The translations under genes and the position numbers were made by a program. A DNA stretch of 64,000 bases from Zingiber officinale (lineage: Eukaryota > Streptophyta > Magnoliopsida > Zingiberales > Zingiberaceae), in NCBI RefSeq assembly GCF_018446385.1, contig NC_055988.1:166120837-166184836 (forward strand), read 5' to 3'. Of this stretch, positions 22,481-33,051 are shown piece by piece. The first letter of the stretch is position 1. Each line of letters starts with the position of its first letter. The notes under the pieces were generated by a model. That model saw nothing but the letters and a program-made list of their open reading frames with translations, was not told the DNA's origin and ran no database searches.

Positions 22481-25465
22481 TACCGGTACCTGGTGTGTAG
22501 ATATGGGAGCCACTGATCATGTCTGTAATTCATTGCAGGGTTCCAGGAAACCCGACAACTAAATGAAAATAAAAAACACCGTCCACATGGGCACTACTGC
22601 AAAAGTAGCAGCTGTTGCAGTGGGAGAGGTTTATTCTCTAATAGGAATAAAATTTGGATTATTAGGAATTGTCTTTACATACTAAGTTTAGAAAGAACTT
22701 GATTTCAGTTTCTAAACTATTACAGAATAGATATTGTGTCTATTTTGATAACAAAGTTGTTATCAAGAAAAATAGGCAAGTTATCTATTCTGGTATGTTG
22801 GTTGACAATTTATAATCCAATAACTCCCATGATGCAACAAATGGAAATTAATAACACATCTTCTAACTTAAGAGAAAGCAACCTTCGAAAATGAACCAAT
22901 TATATCTTTGACATCTAAGGCTAGGTTATATTAACTTAAGTAGGATTCATTGGTAGCTGATGAACTTTTGGGTTCATTAGTAGTGGAAATCTTTCCAACC
23001 TGTGAGTCTTATTTGGAAGGAAAATAACCAAGAAGCTTTTAAGTCCGAGGGGTATGGAGTCAAAGATATGTTGAAAACGGTTCATTCTGATTTGTGTGAT
23101 CCTATGACTATCCAGACAAGAGGTAGTATTGAATATTTTGTCTATTGACAACTATTCAAGATACAAATAAATTTACTTAATGTACCGCAAGACTAAGTAC
23201 TTTGATTAGTTCAAAGAGTACAAGGTTGATGCGGAGAAATGCTAAAGTAAAAAGTCACTATGGAAGATCGTAGTGACAAGTACCTCTTGAGAGATTTTAG
23301 GAGTCACTTATCAGTAGTTGGATTTCAATCCCAACTAACTGCATCTGGTACACCCCAACAGAATGGTGTAGTAGAAAGAAGGTAAAGGACTCTTATGGAA
23401 TAATTAGATAGATGATGAGTTATTCAGAAAATTACCAAATTTATTTTAAGGATAAACTCTGAAAACGAAAGTGAATATAGTACCTTCCAAATTAGAACTC
23501 TCTACTCATATAGAATTGCTGAATAGGTGAAAACCTATTTTGAAGCATATTCGGATTCGGGTAATCCAGCACATATGTTAAAGAGAGACAATGATAAGTT
23601 GGATAGGAGTTCACTTGTTTGTAAGTTATCCTAGATAAACAAAAATAGATTTATAGTCTTAAAAATCAGAAGGTCATTGTTAGCATCAATGACTGATTTT
23701 TTTTAGAAAAGGACTATATAATGAACCACGTGCTCATAAGTAAATTTGTTCTTAAATAATAAAGGACATGTCTAACCTAGTACCAACTGTACAAGATGAG
23801 ATACCACAAGAAAACTGCAACACGTATCACAAATTGATACACAATTACAGAAAGTGTCTTGTTGTAGTGGGAGGGTTGTTATGCAACCTAAATAGGTTCA
23901 TGTTTTGGGAGAGTTTTTGGACTCGATCCCTGGAGGGCATGAACCTGATCTCCGGTCATATGATGAGGCACTCCAAGATAAAGATGCAACATCTTGGCAA
24001 AGAGTAATGAATAAAAGAATTAGAATATATGTATTCTAATTAAAATCTGGAAGCTTGTAGAATCACCAAATGGTGTAAAAGCCGTTGGGTATAAAAAGGT
24101 CTATAATAGGAAAAGAGGGATAGACAGGAAGATAGTAACTTTCAAAGCAAGGCTTGATGAAAAAGGAAACTTTTTCACTGGTAGTCATGCTTAAGTCTAT
24201 CCGGATTCTTTTATCTATTTGGCAAGAGGATGTCAAGACAACATTCCTTAATGGAAGTTTTGAAAAAAAAAACATCCATATAAAGCAACCAGAAGGGTTC
24301 ATTGCAAAGGGCTAAGAGCATCTTGTGTAAGCTCAATCAGTCTATGGACTTAGGCAAAGCTTCAAGGTCTTGGAACATCCGGTTTATCAAAGTAATCCAG
24401 ATCTATGGATTTATTTAGTAACTGGATAAGTCTTGTGTATACAAAAGGTGTGATGGAAGCGTGGTGGTATTTCTTGTACTATACGTAGATAACATTTTTG
24501 GTAGTTGGAAACAATATCAAAATGTTGTCAGAAGTAAGGGTATGGTTGTCCAAATAATTCGATATAAAGGACTTGGGAGAATGTATATATTTTTGAGATC
24601 AAAATAATAAGGGATCGAAAGAAAAATATATTTTACTTATCCCAAGCTTGATACATCGGAAAATCCTTGCTCGTTTAAGCATGCAAAACTCCTCGAAAGG
24701 TTTCTTACTTTTTAAGGATGGAGTAACTTTATCTAAAGATATGTCTCTGTAGACATCAAAGGAGATAAAGGAAATAAAGCGATTCTTTATACTACGGCTA
24801 TTGGAAGCCTAATGTATGCTATGTACGAGATCGAAATATGTTTTGCCAAAGGCATAGTTAGCGAATATCAAAGTAACCCTGGAAGGACAGTGGACTGCGA
24901 TAATGCATATATTGAAGTACCTCGAGGCACTAGAGATTATATGCTAGCTTATAAAGCGATTAATTTGGTCCTTGTGGGTTGCATGGATTTTGACTTCAAT
25001 CGGATAGGGACAATAATAAGTCAACCTCGGGGTTTTGTGTTTACTTTAGGAGGTAAAGTCATAAACTATGGAAGAGTGATAAGCATAGGTGTTTTTCTGG
25101 ACTCACCATAGAAGCTTAGTATATGGCAAGCCTCCGAGGTAGCTATAAAAGTGAATGACTCAATAATCTCAAGATATACTTAGATATGATTTTTGGTTTG
25201 TCAAAGATTATTACAATTTATTGTAATAATATTGGTGCGATAAACTCGAAGAAACCATAAGTCTATAAAGGCAAGTAAACACAATGAGCGCAAGTACCAC
25301 CAATACAGAAATCGTATAAGCGAGGAGAAGTTGTTGTTGCCTAGATTGCATCGGTGATGACCTATAGATCCTTCCACCGAGGTCCTTAAGGCAAGAGTTT
25401 TGATGGACATGTTGAAGGGTTAGGAATCGGATGTATGGCAATAGCGACTTAGTCTTTTAGTATAA
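22480..25465 (+). pseudogene. Pol remains of copia element C
   Basis: Blocks in order: a protease-like part resembling WCVDMGATDHVCN (about 22,490-22,540), integrase-like sequence with VHSDLCDPM (about 23,080-23,110), reverse-transcriptase-like blocks (about 24,060-24,600), and an RNase H-adjacent block with GSLMYAMYEIEICFAKG and EYQSNPG (about 24,800-24,880). This protease-integrase-RT-RNase H order defines copia. The region is heavily interrupted and non-functional. Confidence 0.75.
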
Positions 25466-25474
25466 GTGGGAGAT

Positions 25475-28059
25475 TGTTAGAGTGTATACTAAAAGCCTAG
25501 CTTTTGGTATAAACATTTATCTAGAAATAAGAATCACATTGGTCAAATGTCTACATTTATGATAAATGTAGTTGTTCAATTAATTTATATTGTAGATAAC
25601 ATGGTGTGTGGTGTCACACACAGAGGATCATGTTATCAGTATCTTATAAATTATAAACAGTAGCTCACGACCATAATGGAAAGGAACAAACCATTGGAAA
25701 GTCGTAGTGTAATTAGGTATCAGTTTATCTTGACTGTATAATTACACTAGTACACTCAGAGTGTATTGAGTAGGACCATTTGAGGTCGTTTCTTTTATAC
25801 TGACTTTATAAAGAAACAAAGACCTCGGTTATTATGGAAGTGTGTGCTCTTAATCCTAATATAATAACAAGCACATATATTTGATATTTATTTCTTTAAT
25901 TTATCAATGGGTGAGATTTAGTTCGATGAATCAATAAGCCTGATAAGTTGGGAAATGGTATCACTTATAGTGTGTGTTGTTGATTATAGAAGGAAACTGT
26001 GTCCTAGAGATACTAGGTTGATAATGTCCTCAAGAGGAGCTCATAAGGATTGTCATGTTAAACCCTGCAGGTGGACCTAGTCCGACATGATAATAAGGTT
26101 GAGTAGTACTACTCTTGGACTAAGATATTAATTAAATGAGTTGTCAGTAACTCACTTAATTAGTGGACATTCGATATCTTAAACACAGGGAGACTAACAC
26201 ACTCATAATAAGAAGGAGCCCAAAAATGTAATTTGGGATTGGTGCGGTAGTTCAATAATAGTTCTCTAGTGGAATGAATTATTATTGATAAAATTAAGTT
26301 GTGTGTTCGGGGCGAACACGGGATGCTTAATTTTATCGGGAGACCAAAACCAATTCCTCCTCTCGGTCCCTATCGTAGCCTCTTATTTATAGAATACTAT
26401 ACCCACCTATACCCACCTTCATACCCATGAGAAAGGGGCCGGCCAAGCTAGCTTGTGGTTCAAGCTAGGGTCGGCCAAGCCTTGGTTCATGGGTGGCCGG
26501 CCCTAGCTTGAACCCAAGCTTAGGTGGCCGGCCCCCATTAAATTAATTTTAATTTTAATTTTTATTATGTGGAAGATATAATTTATTACAGAGAATTAAA
26601 ATTAAAATATCTCTCTTAAAAAGATCTACAAAAGATTAAAGAAAGAGATTAGATCTCTTTCCTTATTTATAGATTGGAAAGATATTTTATTTTCTCTCTA
26701 AAAATTATTCACATGTTGAAAATTAAAATTATAGAAAATTCTTTTATCAACCATGAAGGGATTTTAAAAGGAAATTTTATTTTTTAAAATTTCCAAAGAC
26801 AAAAAAGAAAGTTTTAATTGTTGATTAAAATTATCCTATTTGCTCTAGATGAGGTGGCCGGCCACATACAATTAATTAGGAAAATTTATTTAATTTTTCT
26901 TAATTAATTGTTGTCAAGAAAGTTAAGGAAAATTTATTATAAATAAAATTCCTTATTTGCCAAAGCCAAGGAATATAAAAGAAGGGGTAGGGGTGCCTTC
27001 ATGATGACACAACCTCTATTATTTTCTCCCTCTTTTCTTTGGTGTGGTGGCCGGCCCTTCCCTTTCTCTCTTCTCCTCTTGTTGTGGCCGAAACCTATCT
27101 TCATGGTGGAGCTTTTGTTTGTGGCGGATCAAGGAAGGAGAAGAAGGAGAGAAAGCAAGTCTCATCTCTAGCATCTCTTGGAGCATTGGTGGTGGCCGAA
27201 ATTATTCATCCTTGAAGAAAATTATTGTGGCCGGCCATCCTCTTCCTTTCTTCCTCTTTTGTGGTGGCCGAAACTTATCTCTTGCTTGGAGTTCTTGTGG
27301 TGGCCGGATACTACTTGGAGAAGAAGAAGAAGAAGGAGAGAAAGCTTGTATCCCTTGGAGCTTGGTTGGTGTTTTGTTCTTCGTCCTTGGTGAAGCTTCT
27401 TTGTGATTGGCCGAACCTAGCTATGAGAAGAAGAAGGTGCTTGGTGGTTTCTCATCTCGGAAGATCGTTGCCCACACAACGTCCGAGGTTAGAAGAGGAA
27501 TACGGTAGAAGATCAAGAGGTTTTTCTACAAGGTATAACTAGTAATTTTTCTTTCCGCATCATACTAGTTATTTATGGAAATAATACCAAATACAAGAGG
27601 CTTACGATTCTAGAATTTCGAATATGTTTTTCGATGTTGTGTTCTTTTGTTTTTTCTTTTCCTTGTGATTTGATTGTTCTTTTCGGTTAACCTAAAATTA
27701 TTTTAGGAAATTAAATATTACCTTTCTATAAAAGGTTTTGTCTAGTCGGTGGTGGTTGCTCCCATATCCAAGAAGGCCATGTGCCTCGCCACGTCAGTAC
27801 TGGGAACCAATTATGGAAATTAATATTTAATGGAATTAATAACTTAAGGTGATTTGGGTCGAACGTGTTAAGTTCCGCAGGAGACCCAAGTCAAAACCTA
27901 AAAGAACGAATAGATTAAGTTTTGGATCAAACGTGTTAAGTTCCACAGGCGATCCAAAATTTAATTTAAAAGAACACATGGTAGCTAGGAAAAGGTTCAG
28001 ACCTTTGTACAAAATTTTTGTACAGTGGAACCTCTAGGTTTTCCGAGTAGCAACCAACA
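25475..28059 (+). repeat. 3' LTR of element C (2,585 bp)
   Basis: This is the direct-repeat partner of 18,324-20,919, preceded by a polypurine tract. It carries the same GGCCG-rich block and hairpin (arms at 26,457-26,476 and 26,495-26,514). Differences from the 5' LTR are sparse substitutions and one- to four-base indels, mostly in A/T runs. Confidence 0.92.
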
Positions 28060-28064
28060 GTTGG

Positions 28065-29029
28065 AACCCCGAGGTGTTTTGATGTGATCAAATAAGTTAA
28101 GGTAGGTCCTGCGTTTGTTTAACCCTTGTGTCTAAGTGTGCAGGAGCTTAGGAACACAGGAAGTCGAGCGGAAGACGCGGCTAACGAGAAGGACGGCACG
28201 GGGAGAGAACCGATGGGCTCGGTGCGTCCGAGGGACGAGGTGACCGCGGAAGAGTACACCGGCGGAGGAGAAGAACGTGTGCGGCGTTCGAGGGACGAGA
28301 AACCGGGAAGGAAGGCTGCTCGAGGAGAAGGCCGGAACATGGGTTCGGGTGAGCCCTATTCCGGAAGGCCGAGATCACCCAAGCAAACGGAGCCGGAGCG
28401 AACAGACCCGGATCGAGATGAGCTGGATCGAGACGAGCTGAACCGGAGTCGAAAAGTCAACCTATGTTGACCTTAGGGCTCCGGGCGCCCGGAACCATTC
28501 CGGGCGCTCGGAATCGACCGGGGCGCCCTGAACCATTCCGGGCGCTCGGAACCGACCGGGGCGCCCGGAACCCTTCCGGGCGCTCGGAATCGACTTATCA
28601 ACAGGATCGAGTTTTGACTCGATCCGACCGTTGGGGGATAAAATTTATCCCCCCCCAGGGCGCCCGGAACCCTTCCAGGCGCCTGGACCAAGACTATAAA
28701 TATAGCCTTGGTCCAGAAGCAATTATCAATCAAGAAAACTACTTGTAATCCAGTGCTTTCATTTGTGTTATTTATTTCTGTGCTTTCAACGCTGTAAGAG
28801 GCTACTCCGCCCAGAGGAGAATCAATTAGTGCGCCTTCTTTGCCTTGGATTAGCAATCCTTTGATTGCAAACCAAGTAATTCCTCTGTGTCTACTTTCTG
28901 TCTTAATTAGTCTCTGCCGTTTTAATTACAAGTTCTTTTAAGTTAGTTGAATATCTGAGAAGGGTTTTTGGTTTTATTTTGTAGGGCAATTCACCCCTCC
29001 CCTCTTGCCGGCCTCCAAAGGGACCTACA
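28065..29029 (+). repeat. LTR of element B, right copy (main part)
   Basis: The first six bases are at 18,318-18,323. The rest continues here after element C and its duplicated target. It ends CCTACA at 29,029. Compared with the left LTR it has extra palindromic GGGCGCCCGG modules (28,484-28,590 and 28,658-28,685). The TATA box again lies between inverted repeats, CTGGACCAAG (28,683-28,692) and CTTGGTCCAG (28,707-28,716). Confidence 0.85.
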
Positions 29030-29660
29030 GTATGTTCCGATCTGCACGTTAGGTCTGTTTCCCGACCTGCTTCCGTTTGCCATTATCCTTGGCTTGTACG
29101 TCCCGACTTGCACGTTAGGTTTGTTTCCCAACCTGCTTCTGTTTACCATTATCCTTGACTTGTACGTCCCGACCTGTACGCCAGGTCTGTTTCCCAACCT
29201 GCTTCCATTTACCATTATCCTTGGCTTGTATGTTCCAACCTGCACGTTAGGTCTGTTTCCCGACCTGCTTCCGTTTACCATTATCCTTGGCTTCTATGTT
29301 CCGACCTACACGTTAGGTCTGTTTCCCGACCTGCTTCCGTTTGCCATTATCCTTGGTTTGTACGTCCCGACCTACACGTTAGGTCTGTTTCCCGACCTGC
29401 TTCTGTTTACCGTTATCCTTGGCTTGTACGTCCCGACCTGTACGCCAGGTCTGTTTCTCGACCTGCTTTCTGTTTACCGTTATCCTTGGCTTGTACGTCC
29501 CGACCTGTACGTCAGGTCTGTTTCCCGACCTACTTCTATTTACCGTTATTCTTGGCTTGTACGTTCCGACCTGTAAGCCAGCTCTGTTTCCCGACCTACT
29601 TCTGTTTACTGTTATTCTTGGCTTGTACCGACCTGTACGCCAGGTCTGTTTATTTTACGC
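29030..29660. repeat. 66-bp tandem repeat array (about 9.5 copies)
   Basis: The unit contains CCGACCTG, ACGTTAGGTCTGTTTCCCGA and CATTATCCTTGGCTTGTACG, and recurs every 66 bases (for example at 29,037 and 29,103). Because 66 is a multiple of three, open frames with a repeating 22-residue unit arise on the plus strand. There is no known domain, so I do not call a protein. Such arrays are common in the untranslated regions of Tat/Ogre-type gypsy elements, which fits the neighbouring gypsy fossil. Confidence 0.85.
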
Positions 29661-31333
29661 TCAGGGTCTTCCTTCACCTTTACTAGGTTTGTGGGCTCAA
29701 TCTTCAACTGTACCTGACCCATGGGCTCTGTCCTTGATCGCTATCAGGGCTGACCCTTGTCCGACTTATACTCCTATCCTTTGACCGTCCCGTCAGCTGA
29801 GACTTTGACCCAGGCCATGTAAGTTTGATTTCTGACCAGCAAGTAGGCTTGATTTCTGACCTCCACGTAAGCTTGACTTCTGACCATCTCATCTTACAGA
29901 CCCCACGAACATACACCATATCAAGAGACATGAACTTATAGCTCAGGTGCGAGTTAAAAACAAACTACTTATTGATGAACGTATGATATATCAAACTTCA
30001 GAATAGGTACATTTGGATTGTCAAACAAGTAAGACATTAAGTAATAGCTAATAACTAAGGGCTTTAGCTCTTCTTCAATAGCAAAAATCGTGTGGTAAAT
30101 ATTATATTGATGTAAAATGTGAAATTTATCCTGATGGCTCCCTATAACTGTCCCATACAATTATAACGAAAAAAAAAATAAAAAAAAACAAAATTAATGA
30201 TTAGATAAGAGGATAATTCATTGATTTTTGGTGAATTAATTCAAAATATAGAAAGGCATTTGACGAAGATAATAAGTATTTTATCAAATAGGATCGTTCA
30301 ATTCTTATAAAATCTATCATTAAAATATTCTTAAAAAGGGATAGGGCTAAACAGAACGAGAAGGATTTTTCATGAGATAGGAAATGAAAACTTTTAGTTC
30401 ACACGAGATTTGTGAATAAATGATTGTTTGATAATGAATAAAAAATATCCGTCTTCATGTTAAACAAAGTTTATTGAACTCATAATTTATTAGATATTTT
30501 TTATGAATATGTAAGTAAATTTTTCAATCATTTGCATATAATTCTAGTGATGACGAGACGTAAGACAAAGTAAAAAATTTTAAATTTCATTTTCGAATTA
30601 TGGGATGAATTTCTCTTCCTTATAAGACTTTGCCCTACTCTTTATGGGATGAATTTCTCTCCCTTATCGTAGTTTGCCCTATGTTTTCACACAGTTCGAG
30701 TCCAGAGTGGGCCACTAAAAATATTAAAAATTATCTATAAATTATATTGCATATATGCTCGTCTCTAGTATAGGATTCATTACTCACCCAGTATAATTCC
30801 TAATAGGTAGTAGCTAACAAAATGTATGATAAAAGATGATTTTTCATTATTTTGTTTTTGGTATTTGTGTGAACATGACACTATTTGTGTGAACACCAAC
30901 CCCTAATCTATAGATAGTCCATTTAGTTCAATCATATGGTCCCTCTTAGTCATCAATGAAGGATTGGCTTTTTGCTTGATTGGTCAAGAGTTATATTGAC
31001 ATATAACTTGCATAATTGACTAAATGCCACAGGAGGCAAGAATAACCAAAAACATTTCAAAAAATATATATGTGTGAAATCAATTCAAGCTCAAATATTC
31101 CAATAAATTTGTCCAAGAATTTAGAGCCAATTGAATGTGGATTCATATTGTTGACATTATATTTTAGTATAGTTTTAACATAGAATATTATTTATTGGGT
31201 AAAAGAACATGATTAATTAATCTTATAAGTCATGTTAGTGACCTCAATAACATAATTTATTTATGACACATTTAGCATAACACTAACACAAATTGTCACT
31301 CCTAATGATGAGGAGGAGGAGGAGGATTCTAAG
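29661..31333. other. End of the gypsy region, then intergenic AT-rich DNA
   Basis: From 29,661 to about 29,910 the sequence keeps the TGACC/CCGACC word usage of the gypsy element. Beyond that it is A+T-rich with no gene recognised. A short direct duplication with TTATGGGATGAATTTCTCT occurs at 30,600-30,618 and 30,646-30,664, about 46 bases apart. Nothing else is seen. Confidence 0.5.
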
Positions 31334-31797
31334 TAGGGATGTAAACGAGCCTAATCGAATCGAATAGTATTAGGCTCGAGCTCGGCTTATTTAAGTTATA
31401 TTCGGACTCGAGCTCGATTCGAGCTCGAATCGAGCTTTTATCACAAGGCTCGAGCTCGGCTCGTTTTAGAATTATCAAGCTCGCGAACAGTTCGAGCTCG
31501 GCTCGTTATTAGCTCGATTATCAAAGTTAACGAGCCTAACTCGTTAAGCGAGCTCGGGCTCATTTAGAGCTCGTTTTTGGCTCATTTTAGAGCTCACTTT
31601 TGACTCATTTTAAAGCTCATTTTAAGGTTCGTTTTTTTAGCTCGCGAGCCTATAAACGAACATGTTCCCGAACTCACAAGCCGAATATCCTTAAGCTCGA
31701 GCTCGGCTCGATAAGATAAATGAACGAATTCGAACGAGCTTTTTACCGAATCAAGTTCTGAATAGCTCACGAACCATTTGGTTCATTTACATCCCTA
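31334..31797. mobile_element. hAT-like MITE, copy 2
   Basis: A 464-bp element with ends TAGGGATGTAAACGAGCC and, complemented at the right, TAGGGATGTAAATGAACC (16 of 18 match). It is flanked by a perfect 8-bp target duplication ATTCTAAG (31,326-31,333 and 31,798-31,805). The interior is made of CGAGCTCGGCTCG-type words in both orientations. There is no coding capacity. It is closely related to the copy at 49,355 and more distantly to that at 3,668. Confidence 0.88.
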
Positions 31798-31805
31798 ATT
31801 CTAAG

Positions 31806-32137
31806 TAGAGTATTAGTAAACAAAAATGTCAAACTTAAATTTCTCCATGAGTGGAAGAGAGAGCTCCTTTGCACCTATATGATCTTGATTGTTATCGATA
31901 GCGCTCTTTTTGATTTAAGCATCGACGGTCAAGATATCGTTTGTCATGAATAGACGGCTACGAAGGGGTGTTCAATTGAGTGTTTTGGAAAAGGGTGCCA
32001 GTTCTTTATCAATTGGACTCCACTCTATGTATTTGTCATAAATTTGATCTCTAACTATATATATATTTTTTTCTCTAAAAGGGAAATAGAGTATTTTCTT
32101 CAAATTGATCTCTCAAAGAAACACAAGGTCGAGAGAA
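31806..32137 (+). promoter_or_regulatory. Upstream region of the gene at 32,138
   Basis: This is non-coding. A TATATATATA tract at about 32,056-32,067 lies roughly 75 bases before the ATG and could serve as the TATA box. Nothing else is recognised. Confidence 0.35.
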
Positions 32138-32557
32138 ATGGAAGAGTTCAGCTTCCCTGGAGTTGGCAACGAGGGAGATCAGTGGCGACACCATTTCTCG
32201 GGCCTCTGGTTCCACTCCCCCCAAGCCGGTGGTGGAATCGGGTGGCCACCTCCTTCCCCAGCAGCCCTCAGCGATGAGGAGAGGATGGACATGCTGTGGG
32301 AGGACCTCAACGAGGATGATGGGAAGAGTGGAGGGAAGACGAGGAGGAGGTCAGTAGGCATCCACACGCTGGACGATGACGAGGAGCAGGCTGCCACAGG
32401 AGCCTTGCCGTCGGTGATGGTGGTGGCGGCGGAGGAAGGAAGGCGGCGGCTGAGAGGGAAGCAGGGGCTGATGGCGATGCTGAGCATGTGGAAGAAGCTG
32501 TTTCTTTCAAAGGCGAGGAAATCCAAAGCTTCCGCCAAGGTAAACCAACGGGTATAA
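32138..32557 (+). CDS. Unidentified small plant protein (139 aa or longer)
   Basis: I do not recognise this gene. The ATG at 32,138 follows a purine-rich leader (GAGAGAAATGG) and gives a 139-residue protein. It begins MEEFSFPG. It has an acidic middle with DEERMDMLWEDLNEDD (residues about 47-62), a short Arg-rich patch, an acidic DDDEEQ patch, and a strongly basic end with WKKLFLSKARKSKASAK. The basic tail could be a nuclear localisation signal, which is inference only. The sequence GCCAAG followed by GTAAAC near 32,538 is a plausible splice donor, so the true C-terminus may lie in a further exon that I could not find. Codon use is GC-rich, as in first exons of the other genes here, which supports a real gene. 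The neighbour on the opposite strand (33,052) is convergent. Confidence 0.6.
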   Translation: MEEFSFPGVGNEGDQWRHHFSGLWFHSPQAGGGIGWPPPSPAALSDEERMDMLWEDLNEDDGKSGGKTRRRSVGIHTLDDDEEQAATGALPSVMVVAAEEGRRRLRGKQGLMAMLSMWKKLFLSKARKSKASAKVNQRV

Positions 32558-33051
32558 ATTGAATATGATAATCAACTTGTTACACTGGTGAAATAATTCA
32601 ATATTAAGGTTTCACTAATCACCACAATCTGAGTTAACAGCTTAAATACACTTTACAAGGTGTAATCTAGCAATCTAATAGTTATTCTTTTGCTCGAGAA
32701 CTTTGGAGAAATAATTGTTTTAATAATTAATTTAAAATAGAGGTTTATTAATCCATTTCATATTCCTATTGCATTTTTATTTTATTTTAATTTATTTTAT
32801 TTTATTCTCTAAGAAATAGTTGTTTCATTCTTCCTGCTGTCTATGTCATCCTATTTTATTCTCTAAGAAATGAGCAAACTCAGCTAGTTCGCAATATTGA
32901 AAGTCAATAATGTTAGGCAATTGACAAGAAGAAGCTTCTATAACTTACGTTTATGAAAGTCAATGAAACAGCTGTATGAGGTTTCAAGAATCGGAAGGGA
33001 AAAATTATGAAACATTGGAGGACTTTACCTGTGAATCGAGACGGGAATGGC
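32558..33051. other. Intergenic spacer between convergent genes
   Basis: A+T-rich, with no gene seen. It probably contains the 3' end of the 32,138 gene and the 3' untranslated region of the SNM1-type gene. Confidence 0.5.

Larger units (their letters stand above)
18324..28059 (+). mobile_element. Copia LTR retrotransposon C (9,736 bp), nested in the 3' LTR of element B
   Basis: An almost complete element with 2.6-kb LTRs (18,324-20,919 and 25,475-28,059), primer-binding site TTGGTATCAGAGC (20,921), polypurine tract AAGTGGGAGAT before the right LTR, and a perfect 5-bp target duplication GTTGG (18,319-18,323 and 28,060-28,064). Internal pol remains show the copia order: protease, integrase, reverse transcriptase, RNase H. 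By eye the two LTRs differ at only about 1-2% of positions plus small indels, so insertion was fairly recent. The pol region is heavily interrupted (more than ten breaks), so the copy itself is not coding. Confidence 0.9.
14573..29029 (+). mobile_element. Copia-type element B complex: gag-only, LTR-internal-LTR with an extra left internal piece
   Basis: Layout: a piece of 3' internal sequence (14,585-15,288), a complete LTR (15,289-16,123), a primer-binding site TGGTATCAGAGCC (16,126), gag (about 16,180-17,630), the same 3' internal sequence again (17,625-18,317), and a second LTR (18,318-18,323 continuing at 28,065-29,029). The second LTR is split by element C. Only gag is recognisable as protein; no pol-like sequence is seen. 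The extra left piece makes a head-to-tail arrangement cut off at its left edge. It lies inside the gypsy element. It is broken, with a few interruptions in gag. Confidence 0.75.
5871..29910 (-). mobile_element. Ty3/gypsy LTR retrotransposon, Tat (Retand/Ogre-like) type, interrupted by copia B and C
   Basis: A fossil Ty3/gypsy element on the minus strand. The order gag (14,542-13,469), protease (13,237 leftward), reverse transcriptase (12,423 leftward), RNase H (11,586-10,744) and integrase (10,680-9,736) is the gypsy order. An extra antisense gene between integrase and the 3' end is a known trait of the Tat lineage. Coding parts are in many blocks, with about ten interruptions. The gag-upstream part appears to be separated from its 5' region by copia B and C, because the 66-bp repeats and neighbouring DNA at 29,030-29,910 have the same word usage. 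LTR ends were not identified, so both outer limits are approximate. Confidence 0.6.

Noticed and set aside
29030-29660. CRISPR-like array
   Set aside because: The 66-bp units are contiguous tandem copies without unique spacers, in a plant genome beside LTR elements. It is a minisatellite.
28968-29784. Protein with 22-residue repeats encoded by the 66-bp array
   Set aside because: The open frames follow from a unit length divisible by three. There is no start context, no domain and no neighbour suggesting a gene.
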